A stretch of DNA of 64,000 bases. It comes from Lichtheimia corymbifera B2541. Lineage: Eukaryota; Mucoromycota; Mucoromycetes; Mucorales; Lichtheimiaceae. The DNA lies in contig JNEU01000565.1 of the NCBI GenBank assembly GCA_000697475.1, forward strand, positions 179,906 through 243,905, read 5' to 3'. Below the pieces are notes generated by a model. That model saw nothing but the letters and a program-made list of their open reading frames with translations, was not told the DNA's origin and did not search any database. The position numbers and the translations under genes are program-made. Positions 12,495-23,581 of the stretch are shown here, piece by piece (position 1 is the stretch's first letter; the number at the start of each line of letters is the position of its first letter).

Positions 12495-13526
12495 ATACTA
12501 TGCCATCTGATTCATCTTCACTTTGCTTATATTGATTTTACTCCCCAATTGTACGCTACTAAAACCACTTTTTTGTACATCTACCGAAAGGATAATAAAC
12601 TAGTAACCACGAATTCTATTTCTTGAAAGCATCGCCGTAAAGCAGAGTTTTAGATGCTGTTGTTGCTTTGCGTTTGGTTATACAAAGAAGACATGTTGTC
12701 ATTGAACCATAAACTCACTCAAATGTAGTATATGGAGGCACTTTTGTTTTACATTGAATTGGCAAGGGCTAGCCACTGCTGTTTGTCGTATTGCAAATCT
12801 TCGTATGATCTCTAGGTGGTGATTTGTTCCCTCTCAGGACGTGCAGTGTGGCAGTGTATAATTTCCTTGATAGATTTTCTTATCACCTGCCCTAATTTGG
12901 ACGAGGCGTATGCGCCCACATCACTTTATCAGCTCATGCATCAATTTATCAATGTGCCATCCCCAACAGAAAGAGACACCCACGCCCACAATAAACATAA
13001 AAAGGATGTTATCGCCGTCTACCATCCTACCACACGTCTTCTTCCTCTGTTGTACATCGGTCTCTGCTTGCTTCCAAGGTTAAATTTCCAAGGTCTTGTA
13101 TGTATCCCATTTCTTGCAACCTTGTGAATAAGCACTGATGTTTGTGGTCTATCATAGTGCTTCTTTGTATCGTGGCCGTCATTGTGATATTGGGCCCTTG
13201 TAATGAGATAAAGCCTGATCATGCTGCTTAATGCGGAACAATGGAAATCTCGAGGTCCTTTCCACACTTCTTCCATCCATTAAGCGATCATTCATGCAGA
13301 ACCACTTGCTGCTGTCATCTTTGGCGCCTTCCATCATAATCCTCTTACATTTCCCACAATACGTCCTTAGAATAGAAACATATTTGAGCCAATTACACCT
13401 CTCCACTTTGTATCATTGCGAGATTAGAAACTTCCTTACATACCACCGCCTATCAATGACGACACGTAATGGGCAATAGTAGGCGTTATACCCGGACCGA
13501 CATTTGCTCGATATGGCCATATAAGC
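12495..13526. other. Intergenic region between the membrane-protein gene and the HNH relic
   Basis: About one kilobase. A plausible promoter and leader is seen at about 12990-13090 (an A-rich TATA-like AACATAAAAAGG and then a pyrimidine-rich stretch), which may once have served the HNH gene. The 103-codon frame in this area has no recognisable features and is not called. Confidence 0.35.
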
Positions 13527-14255
13527 CATCTCGAGTGTCGAACTTTGGTCATGTCAAGGTCAAAAAGTCAGGTGCTCTATTGGCGATACGATTATGAACG
13601 GTTACCATGCCGTATTCGTTCCATTACACGAAAAAAAGTCAAGACCTGGCCGAGTCCATGTCCTCGTTGCGCACACTTGGTGTGCAGGCTATGACGCATC
13701 GACTACCTGTATCGTTGACCACATCGATGGGAATAAAGAGAACAACAATGCATCAAATTTACGGTTCATCGATCCATCATGAAACACTACGGCCGCGATC
13801 GGCGTGAGATTGGAGGCCATATCCAACATGAATCTGGTGACGAGGGAGTTGTAAGCTTTGAAAGCTTCAAGAAGCTGAATGAAGCAGTTACTTTCAATTC
13901 TCTCAAGATGCTCTCGTCGCGGGAGTTCAAAACCGGGCAATACAAAGGACAAGCAACTTTTAACGATGAAGAGGTGGAGGTTATTGGATTTCGAAAAGGA
14001 TTATTACGATGAGGATGCACTCGAGGATGATTATGATGGCGAAGCACTTGATGATGATTACGATGAAGATGCGTTCGAAGAAGATTACATGATGAAGATG
14101 CATTCAATGAAGATTATGGCGAAGACGCGTTAGCCGATTACTATGATGGGGATATACAAGAAGAGCGTTACGATGTAGATGAACAGGAACAAGATAACGA
14201 TGCCTCATATGATTGTTATGTTTACGACAAGTACCAAGTCTACATGGATATGTGA
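13527..14255 (+). pseudogene. Broken HNH endonuclease gene with NUMOD4-like start and acidic repeat tail
   Basis: Four reading-frame changes interrupt what reads as one ancestral protein. From 13529 the frame gives SRVSNFGHVKVKKSG, a NUMOD4-type motif. From about 13580 another frame gives GYHAVF, RVHVLVAHTW and VDHIDGNKENNNASNLR, the HNH core with its metal-binding His and Asn residues. From 13779 a third frame gives about 75 residues ending in EVEVIGFRK. Then come two frames of a highly acidic tail built of 9-residue units, ending at the TGA at 14253-14255. The order NUMOD4-HNH is that of phage and organelle HNH homing-type nucleases, which also occur as nuclear genes in Mucoromycota. Frame breaks near 13580, 13779, 13985 and 14090 argue it is not functional. 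Assembly error is unlikely to explain all four. Confidence 0.7.
13997..14160 (+). repeat. Tandem 27-nt repeat encoding acidic 9-residue units
   Basis: About five to six imperfect copies of a 27-base unit, each encoding variants of the acidic block DYDEDALED, lie in the tail of the HNH relic. One copy has lost or gained bases near 14090, causing one of the frame changes. Confidence 0.65.
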
Positions 14256-14829
14256 AAAGTTTACGAATAAAAGATGATTATTGCTAGCTATATTGTGGAT
14301 GTTAATGCAATTCTTGTCACACTCAGCATGGTAACACGAAATGCAATCATCATAGGCTGTGTAACAACCTTAATTTCTTTGTTGATGGGAGGTGGTGCTC
14401 TTGATGCATGATGCTATTAGCCGCATATCATGAATCATTGCTGCATTGATTACCGATGATGAAATGAATAATAGATTAAGATGTTATTGAGTACAGAATG
14501 GGGGAAATTCCAGGGTAAAGATGAATAAAATATTTACAAAAGTCTGGTTGTGGTGGTGGGGAGAGAGAGATGAACTACAAGTTCGAGGACGTCTATGCAG
14601 TAGGTTAATGGGGGGGGTTGGGTGAATGTTGGATAAAGGGTGATAAAAAGGGAAGGAGTCATGGATCCAAAGGAGGAGGGAAAAATGATGGTGAGCAGGA
14701 GGAAGAGTAAAAGCGGCGTTGGTGGTGGCAAAAGAAGATAGATTGGGGGGCTTTCATGCGGAAAGGAGGTGAGCCGTTGTCAAAAAAAAAGTGCGCTCCT
14801 TTGGTAAGCTTGTGCTGTCAATCGTACAT
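14256..14829. other. Intergenic region downstream of the HNH relic
   Basis: About 570 bases, including the 3' region of the minus-strand coiled-coil gene with G-rich and GA-rich tracts. No gene supported. Confidence 0.4.
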
Positions 14830-16660
14830 TTACTTGAGCTTGACCTTGAATTGCACGCCTTTTGCTGCACCCGACCACAAGAAACCCGATACCAAAACTG
14901 TCAAGGTGATAGGAAGTGTCCAATCATCGGTTACTCCCATTTGTGAAGCAAGTCCCAAAAAGATAGTCATCAAAGTAAAAGGTGCAAAAGGATCATTGGG
15001 TTGTTGTTCTGGCTTGGCTGACGCTGATGATGTTGATGGTGATGCATTTTGTTGAGCTGGATAAGCACATGGGAGCACACCGCATGTCAAGAATGATTGG
15101 ACCAAACGATGTTTTTCTTCAGCGTGCTGCTTTTCCATCATGTAATGATAATCATCCTCTTCTTCATGTTGTTGTTGTTGAGGGCTGCATGCACGTGGTG
15201 GCGTTGTCATGTTTGTATCTTTATCGGTTTCAATACTTGCTGCATCTTCTTCATCCTCATCTTCCGAGCCGTCTTCCGTTGCTGGGTGATTTTGCATTAC
15301 AGATTCAACTTGCAGATCACCTCGTAACATGCGTTCTAAAGCATCTGTGTCTTTGATAGCCAATGACCGCCGTTTGGTATCCATCAGCAATTGTGATTGT
15401 CGTTTGGGATCTTGCATAGGCCTTTCCCTTCTCGTTGACCGTGTCACTTCACGATAGTCGTTTCCATGGATACGTTGTTCATCAAGCTCCTAAAAAGATC
15501 ATATTAACTATGGGCATTCTCCTAAAGTAGGCCATCACCACCACCATCATCTTACCTTTTGTAAAGATGCTAATTGCTCCTCAAGGTTGAGAAAATCTCC
15601 TTCCAGCTGCGACACAATGTCATCCTTGAGACGCAACTCCCTTTTGAGAGTCTCCACATCGGCATCTTTGTATGCTTGTTGACGTAACAATTGCTCCTTC
15701 TCGGCATCCAACTCCTCAATCAATTGCTCAAGACGCAGGATCTTGTTTTCAAGTTCGATTGCATAGGATCCTTGCGATATGGATGAATGAACCACAGGTC
15801 TGCAAATGTGTTGTGCTTCCATATCTTCTTGTTCATTCTCTGGTGGTAAGGTCATGACCATAGTGGATTGATTGATGGGTTGTAACGTAAAGCAGCAGGT
15901 ATCATCGCAAGTCGCATTACCACTGATCTAGAATTGGTTCTCTCCCAATGAGTATTTTCGTTGTCCCTCCTCTTTGGTAAACCCGCCCATTCTTTTCACA
16001 CTCGCACTCCCCTTGCTTGGTCTCTCTCTCTCTCTCCTTTAGATTTGCTCCATATTTACCTGTCGATGCAAAAGATTGACCATTTGAACGAGATATTCGT
16101 ATTCAGGACCCACTGATTTCATTTGCATGATTTGCTCACGTTTGAAATTCTCGAGAGTAGCTGATTTTTCTTCCACTTCTTGTTGTAATAAACGTGTTGC
16201 TCGTTGTAGTTGTACGTTGCTTAGTGTCAGCTCACGGATGGTCTGTTCTAAAGGCTGTGTCTTTTGTTTGACGAGATTGTCTGTATCCACTTTTAAAAGT
16301 CGGTTGGTGCGTTGAAGTTTCACATTCTGCAGCGTCAATGTCTCGATTTGTGCTTCCAGTTGTCGTGCACGTGTACTCGAATTGCCCTGCTGTATTTCTC
16401 GTTTCATAAAGCTGGCATCGTCTGGAATGTTGGCTTGTTCCTATATACCACGAGTTTTTAGTTGTGTGTCTTTAGAATATAGTTATATAAACACGTACCT
16501 GTTGTTCATTGTTCTTTGGAATGGAGTAGTTCATGAGGTTCGAGTTGACGCTGAATCGTGGACCCGGTGCCGAAGATGACGAGGATGAGTTACGAGGGGT
16601 GCCTTGGGGTGTTGGTGGCAGCGCTGTCGCTGTAGGATATGGCGGGGACATTGTTGACAA
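14830..16660 (-). CDS. Orphan coiled-coil protein with C-terminal membrane anchor
   Basis: Four exons (16499-16660, 16060-16440, 15556-15927, 14830-15489) join in frame to 524 residues. The N-terminus is disordered and S/P/T-rich. Two long coiled-coil stretches follow (about residues 60-180 and 215-305), with leucine heptads such as LEQLIEELDAEKEQLL. A basic and acidic linker with polyQ comes next. At the C-terminus two hydrophobic spans (about residues 475-495 and 499-517) end in a short basic tail, FKVKLK. This suggests an ER or other organelle membrane protein with a cytosolic coiled coil, perhaps a tether or an adaptor, but I do not recognise a family. The start is the first ATG upstream of the coiled coil after a purine-rich leader. 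Confidence 0.75.
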
Positions 16661-17883
16661 GAGAGAAAAAGGAAGGGAAGAGAAAGATACAAAGAATCAA
16701 GGAGAGGAAAAGGAAAAAAGAGAAAGAGAGAAAGAGAATGTTGGATGATTGTCGTTATGGATGGGTAATTGACGCATCTTTATTTCCATGGTAGCACACA
16801 CTGGCAAAATATGGTAGCAAAACTGCAGCTCATTATCGGTAAACGGCAACCTTCCATGGATATCCCGCTCGTGCTTGTCGCTCTTTCTATCTTTTTGCCA
16901 CTATGTATTGCATCTTTGTTGTATCACTGTGAGCTATTGCTACTGCTACTATTGCTCTCTCGCTCTTTCTTTCTTATTCCACATATCCAATACGATTAGC
17001 TTTTTTAAGGTTAAGGAGAAGTTGCAGTAGCAGATAAAAAAAAGTGCCCCGGCGATAACCTACAGGAGGGGAAGGAGATGTATTGTAAGGGGTGAGTGAG
17101 TGCAAGTGTGTTTGTGGAGTGCACAGAAATGAAAAAGAAAACTAGCTTAGTCTGAAATGCATTCATAAAGTGCTGCTGCATGGTGATGTACATCAGTGCC
17201 ACGCTCGCTCTTTCTCAACGCTCTATCTCGTAGCATCTTTTGTTCCCCTTCCCCCACCCCGTTCTCCTCGAAACCTGAATTGTACAACACCACCACAGAG
17301 AACCGTGCAGATGTTTCATCCCCCACATTTCATTTTGATATAGAACATCAGGTATATTCGTGGACAAGCAACCCAACATGAAGTATAAACAAAATATATA
17401 AAGAAAAAGAAACAATTATGGTACAACTTTTACGGCGATCAGAAGATAGGTATCGGTAGGGTGTCAGGGTAGCTTGGATGATGTTAAAAAAATAATTCAG
17501 AGTTGTGCGTGAATATGTAAGTGTATGGATTGTTTGTGTTGTGTGTGTGTGCAGTAAATTAGGGAAAGGAGGTGGATACGCGTCGATGTAAATATATAGT
17601 TACCAGCACCTATTAGCTCTGTAACGCCGAAGATCCCATGTTGCTAGCTCTCTCCCTGTCTATCCGATGGCCATTTGCGGAAACGATCGACCCACGAGCT
17701 CGGTTGCTTCCTGAAGACGATGCTGGGGAATCGGCCGTGCTCTATTATTCCTTGATAAGATATATATATATATATATACATGAATCGCTTTTGCTCACCC
17801 GTCTCCTGTTCCGCCGTTCCAATTGTTGTTGTAACGTGCGACCATGCATAATCTCTTGTATAATGGCTAGATATATATATTAA
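16661..17883. other. Intergenic region between coiled-coil and cyclin genes
   Basis: About 1.2 kb, both neighbours on the minus strand. It holds the promoter of the coiled-coil gene (long GA-rich tract on the plus strand at 16660-16740) and the 3' region of the cyclin gene with (TA)n runs near 17760 and 17870. Nothing else recognised. Confidence 0.4.
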
Positions 17884-19050
17884 TTAGACCCACTGCAATT
17901 TAACTCGATGCACGATTGATTTTCCATTACCATCCAATGTCTCAAAACGATCTTCTATAAGCAGCATCAAGCTAGAATCGTCGATCTCAGGAATATCTTG
18001 CCGATGGAGTCGATAAGCCAATAGTATACATGCCGCAGCAATATGGCGTGGTTCGTGTGATAAGCATAATACCAAGCGCATGCTGGTGAAACCCATCAGA
18101 TCGTGTGTGTGCGTGATGTGTGTGTGATATGACATTGGATCCATTACCTGTCATTTGCAAAACTCCATGCTGCTTGAGCGATACGTTCTGATGCTACAAG
18201 TGTCCAAGCGGAGAAGCATTAAATTCATGTATGGTATATCTTAATCCCGATGCTGCTGCCTTTACCTTCTAATTCATCCAATAGATCGAGTAATGCTTGA
18301 TGGGGATGATCAATGGCGAAATCAAAGCACAACGTTTCGACGACGATGAATTCATACTGAATGATGGCATCTCTCAATGCATGAAACAGCTACGACCATT
18401 TTTTAATGCCACGCAATTCATTTTTAATGATCCTTACATACCTTTGCCATCTCATCTTCGTGATTTTCTCGGCTATGCATGTGTAATAAACTGGCAGCGA
18501 CCACATCCTTGATTTTGCGCATAGATTCCTCCACTTTGCATGCAAGATAGACACATGTCGCGGCAACCACCTATAAAAAGAAGCCCATGTTATGACTCAT
18601 CCATTGCACCAGCAATTGCATACGTACTTCAAATCGATAATGTGTAAAGGAATGGCGCGTGTAGAATCGATGAAAATAGGTCATGGCTGTAGCAATAGTC
18701 AACAGGGGTCTATCGTCAAGTGGAAAAACAACAAGTGAGCGTCAAGATACACACACACACACACACACACACACGCCCACACTCTTTCATTGTGGATCGG
18801 CATAATGCTTACACCTCGAGTCGAGACCCAACGCTGTGAATGAACGTACACCCGGCTAATCGACGTCGTCGTTCTTCATTCACCGTCAGACCACCAGCAA
18901 CGATGGAAGGGAGGTGCTGTAACTCTTGTGTAGTGAACACCCACTGTGATGAAGCAATCTATAGGCTTGGATAAGCATGGATAGACAAAGGATCGGGAAC
19001 AAGGTGTATAATGGAGACGATGGTGGCATCGATTGTTGTACCTGGTCCAT
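17884..19050 (-). CDS. Cyclin of the K/T (transcription-kinase) type
   Basis: Seven exons (19042-19050, 18813-18958, 18628-18709, 18442-18570, 18266-18389, 18148-18193, 17884-18082) give 244 residues. The first coding exon holds only Met-Asp-Gln. Cyclin-box landmarks are WVFTTQELQHLPSI at the start, the TIATAMTYFHRFYTRHSF helix, the ACKVEE motif (seen as YLACKVEESMRKIKDVV) and ETLCFDFAIDHPH. A second cyclin fold carries AACILLAYRLH. This combination is typical of cyclins C, K, L and T that pair with transcription kinases. The WxFTxxEL opening favours the K/T or Ctk2/Pch1 group, so the likely role is activation of a CDK9 or CDK12-type kinase acting on RNA polymerase II. The exact partner cannot be read from sequence. 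Confidence 0.8.
18749..18774. repeat. (CA)n microsatellite in a cyclin-gene intron
   Basis: A run of 13 CA dinucleotides lies in the intron between the second and third coding exons of the cyclin gene. Confidence 0.9.
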
Positions 19051-20529
19051 GACGGTGAGGAGGACGAAAGAAAAGAATAGAAAGTGAGTTATGCCCTCGG
19101 ATCTCTCTGCAACCATCCGCTGAGGCTAAACCATAGCAACCCCGGTGTCGTCCTCTTTCTCTTTCTCTCTTCTCTTGTCACCATTGTTTGTTGATATCCT
19201 TATTCTTTCTTCTTGATAACTAGGATCCATCTTCATGCTTGTTTAACATTGACAAGGTTGCACCATGACAAGACAGATACGCAGGGATCAACATAACACG
19301 TGCATTGAATGCAGTGCTTGACAGGTCTCCTCCTCTTGTTACATATTACCCCAACATCATCATCGCCACCACCACCGCCACCATAGCAACAATGGACCCA
19401 AAAATCAGCTAATTGAATTTATTGTTTCTCATTCATACATAGTCCCCCTAATTATAATGAGCATACCATTAAATGAGTTTCTTCACCCCTAACAATGAAT
19501 GCTTGCGAATGTTGATACCTCCAATTTCCTTTCCCCTTTGCCACCATAGATATGTGTAAATAAAAACACGCTACTATATATATGATTTGGATCCCTTGTT
19601 TTATTGCAGACAAAAAGTAGCATTATTGAAGATGGAGCCATTTTTCCAACCGGGAAGGTTTCGTTTGGTTGTCGAGGATGACTGTCCCCAAATGATTGGA
19701 ACAAGGTCAAGAGATACACATCTACGTTTGCTGTTGTTGATACTACATATAAACGTTGTCTGGGCGTAATTATCTCAATTACTAGCCTTGTTCGACTGCC
19801 GTATGTAACATCCCGTTCATCTTATTTCATTGTCATTTATGTGCTGGTTCTTTGTAAAGTTTAAAGTATCCATATAATCACCAGCTGTTCTTCTTACTAA
19901 ATGATATATGGAGCTACGCGAGATGAACCTTAGAGCTTGCTCAGTTGTGGGTTGGGGTTGTTGCCAAGATGGTTTGACAAATGGATGATGCCACATGTAG
20001 TACAACAGAGAAAATGCTATAGATAACATCCCATGCTTGGTATATTCGGTCGATGATGATGTCAATAGCAAGGTGGCTGTCACTGTGGGATTTCGCAGGT
20101 ATAGCTTATCATTGATCGCATATCTGAAACTGCTGATCCTGAAGGCTGTCATATTGCATGCTGGGTATAATGCTTTGATGAATCATCACATTTGTCAGCG
20201 TTCTTGTAATGTAGAGCGCTGTTGACGACGGCTTGTTTTCATGCAAGTGACCATCAACACAAAAAGAGGAGAGTGTGATTGTTTGAATGATGGTGTATTA
20301 AATCACCTTAGGAAATCTGGTCATAGCAGCTTTAACATCGCCCAATTGATAAATCCATCACTGCTACATGGTTATCCATGCAGTTGCGTTTGGCGTGCCC
20401 CGGCGAATTGTATGCATTTTAAACAGCGCCCGATCATTCTACTACTAAAAGCGACAATAAATTCCTTTTTCCGATTGCAACTTCTTTTCACACACTTTTT
20501 TCGTTCCTCTTTCCCCTGACGCTATACGG
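19051..20529. other. Intergenic region between divergent cyclin and S28 peptidase genes
   Basis: About 1.5 kb with the two promoters. A CT-rich tract near 19155-19180 and a CACCACC-rich stretch near 19365-19385 are visible. A 111-codon minus-strand frame (19817-20152) has a plausible ATG but no recognisable domain or codon evidence and is not called. Confidence 0.4.
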
Positions 20530-22418
20530 ATGCGCGTAGTATTGTCAGTGGTGCTGTTTCTTATAGCCAATGTATGGCTCTGTCAAGCCAACTTGAATCG
20601 ACCGGGCTGGTATTTGAAATGGTAAGGTATATACACGCTCATTTAGTATCAGAGCTAACACAGCTTTTACACGCATTTTCAGGCGTCTCGACCAGCAAAA
20701 GCATGAGCTTGGGATGCAAACCTTTGAACAAGTGGATGCAAAATACGGACCGTTTTACTTTGATCAACCTATTGATCACACCGACCCTTCAGCTGGCACA
20801 TTCAAGCATCGATATTGGGCAAATACCGATTGGTATCAACCTGGAGGTCCCGTCATTTGTAAGTGGCACATATTCATGCAGCAGAATCAAAAGTCAAATT
20901 ATTCACCCACTTTTATTTAGTGTATAATGCTGGTGAGCTTCCAGCTGATTGGCGTGCTGGTTATGTCACCAACTCTTCCATGGCTATGCTTGCTGAGGAG
21001 TTGAATGGTATCGTCATTGTTATGGAACATCGGTGTTATGGTGAATCAATGGTTGCCGAGGTATGTATGACATGCACACATAAACGTGACCAACCATGAA
21101 ACTCAACTTTAGCCGTTAGGATTATTCAGCAGAGAATTTACGCACGCTTAATACTGATCAAGCATTAGAGGATATGGCCACCATCATTCGCGAGATTAAG
21201 GTAAGCAATTGCATGATCGTTATGTATGCAGCAGCAGAACGATTCATCCTTTTATCATAGTTGCCAAACTTGGATGTGGATCTTCCACCAGCTCCAGAAA
21301 CCAAATGGATCGTGTATGGTGGCAGCTACAGCGGAAACCTCGCTGCATGGATGCGTTATCGATACCCAGATATTGTTTTTGCTGCTGTACCATCATCTGC
21401 GCCGGTTGAAATGCGTTACAACTTTCATCAATATTTTGAAACCATTCGCCGTTACGCCCCCAAGCATTGTGTTTCATCCATTCAACAGGTTGTACGCTAC
21501 GTGGATCATATTCTTTTCAGCCCTTTCAGTGAATCAAAGCAGCGTATGAAAGAAACATTTGGCTTACAGGATCTCCAACACGATGATGACTTTGCAGAAA
21601 GTGAGTTATACAGTTCCATCCATCATACGCTGTTACTCATGCTATCACATTGCAGCCCTCTCGTTCCCACTTGGACTATGGCAAGAAATGACACCAACCG
21701 AGAATCCATTTGTGGATGAATTCTGCACTATCTTTGAAGGCAAGGACAGCTTGCATGAGCGTGTTGAAGCATATGGCAGCTATATTGCCAATTTGGTGAA
21801 TACCACATGCAAGGATGCACCTTCCATTAATGCATGCTTGGATACACATGATCCCCGATCTGAAATGTACATGGATACCAAAGCTCCTTTCCGTGCTTGG
21901 TTTTGGCAGATTTGCACTGAATATGCCTATTGGCAAACCGCAAAGCCATTCTGGCACCCAACCATGGTATCACGTAAGCTCACCACTGAGTGGTATCAAC
22001 GCCAATGCCCCTTCTTGTTTGGCGAGCACAATGTTCCTTTCCGCCCTGAATGGCGCCGCATCAACAAAGAATACGAGGGATGGCATCTTCGATTATCACG
22101 CACTATTTGGCTTGATGGTGAATGGGATCCATGGCGCACACTTTCTGTCAATAGCGATGAGGCTCCCGATCGTACGCATTGGCATGATAATGCTCACTTT
22201 CAAGTGTTGTCAGAATCGGTACATCATTGGGTAAGTTTACAATCCTAGCCCTATTGTCATTCTGTGATCCAACCTTTATATATGCATAGGACTTTTTCAC
22301 GACAAATAGCACCTCCGATGAGATCAAAGAGTTGCATCAATTTATGGTCAGCAAGCTCAAAGAATGGTTGAATGAATCAAAGGATAGCTCCCAAATGATA
22401 ATGAAATACCAACAATAA
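20530..22418 (+). CDS. Secreted or vacuolar serine peptidase, family S28
   Basis: Prolyl-carboxypeptidase/dipeptidyl-peptidase-II type protease. Seven exons (20530-20621, 20683-20858, 20921-21060, 21120-21200, 21261-21600, 21656-22230, 22290-22418) give 510 residues. A signal peptide covers about residues 1-20 (MRVVLSVVLFLIANVWLCQA). The alpha/beta-hydrolase fold begins with FDQPIDHTDP. The nucleophile elbow is GGSYSG (Ser about residue 190). The catalytic Asp lies in GEWDPW, and the His is in the ESVHHWDFF segment across the last intron. These three spacings and the GGSYSG form are diagnostic of S28. It likely acts outside the cell or in the vacuole on proline-containing peptides. It is convergent with the RPS15 gene, with only 61 bases between stop codons. 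Confidence 0.9.
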
Positions 22419-22479
22419 AGCGATTGCCTCTTTAGTGACAATACATTTATTCTTCTGCCCAAATGTAAATATGTACTTT

Positions 22480-23264
22480 TTACTTGAGAGGGACGAAACG
22501 AGAAGAGTGGGTGGCACCAATACCGGGACGACCGTGACGAACGGGCTTGTAAGAGATGCTGTATTATGCACACACACACATCAATATCCTATCCTTTCAA
22601 ATCCAAACCTTTATCCCCTTTTTCTTTTCAACTTACGAGAATTCGGCAAGGTAGTGGCCAACCATCTCAGGCTTGATTTCAACTTGGTTGAAGGTCTTAC
22701 CGTTGTAGATACCAACAACAGAGCCAATCATCTCAGGGACAATGATCATATCACGAAGATGGGTCTTGACAACAGCGGGCTTCTCATCAGGGGCAGCCTC
22801 CTTCTTGGCCTTGCGAAGCTTCTTGATAAGACCCATGGGCTTACGCTTGAGACCGCGTTGGAATCTTCTACGAGCACGGGCGTGAACGAGCTCCATAAAC
22901 TGGTAGATATATAAGAATGCGTGTTTTTCACTCTCTCTTGTTTCCCTATGCTCTGCCTAGTATCGCCAAGTGGCGTACCTGCTCAGAGGAAAGATCAAGA
23001 AGTTGATCTAAATCGACACCACGGTAGCTAAACTTGCGGAAAGTTCTCTTTCTGGTTTGCTGGACTTGATCAGCCTGTTGGTACGATTGCAATGTCAAGG
23101 TCAGTATGCGAATGGGTAGGTTGTCTTTGATTTATCCATTCATCCATCAATCCACCCATCCATCCATCAGCTTTTCTCCATCATTGATCGATATCGAAAC
23201 GTGTGCATCAAGAACAGGATATATGAAGGATATTGGATGAATAGGGATCATGTTCACTTACCAT
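22480..23264 (-). CDS. RPS15: 40S ribosomal protein uS19 (RPS15)
   Basis: Component of the head of the small ribosomal subunit near the decoding region. Four coding exons give 146 residues: 23262-23264 (the ATG only), 22979-23074, 22637-22899 and 22480-22558. Conserved blocks are [28 protein letters not shown] basic helix, [36 protein letters not shown] and the C-terminal [18 protein letters not shown], all characteristic of eukaryotic uS19. The first intron is long for this genome (about 187 bases) and carries a TGGA-type tetranucleotide run. A start codon isolated on its own exon is a known arrangement in fungal ribosomal protein genes. Confidence 0.95.
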
Positions 23265-23581
23265 TGCTTAAGGTGGACGTAAAAGGAAGGATTATGCCTG
23301 GGTTGCAAGGGCAAGAGGAGTTTCACGAGAAGCGCATCGTGTGCGATCCGGCACGTCACGTGGCAACCGTTGCCTAGTTACTATCATCCATGAATGGGTT
23401 ATCCACGCAATCCACCCATTACACTTTTGTATATAGATCTCATTCAATAAATTCACATCATCACTTTTTTTTATATATATACATGTTTTCGCATGCTTTA
23501 TTTTTCAAAAGACATTCATTTTGGTATGCTGCTAAGGAGAGCGATATATGCAAAGATATGTGTGCGACAACCCCAACATTT
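23265..23581. promoter_or_regulatory. RPS15 promoter and ALDH 3' region
   Basis: About 317 bases between the RPS15 start codon and the aldehyde dehydrogenase stop codon, both genes on the minus strand. No additional gene. Confidence 0.4.

Noticed and set aside
12816..13127. 103-codon plus-strand frame
   Set aside because: Composition not protein-like and overlaps a probable promoter and leader.
17755..17885. TATATA runs as promoters
   Set aside because: They lie in the 3' region of the cyclin gene with no ORF after them and look like microsatellites.
19817..20152. 111-codon minus-strand frame with ATG
   Set aside because: No recognisable domain, no splice or codon evidence; could be chance.
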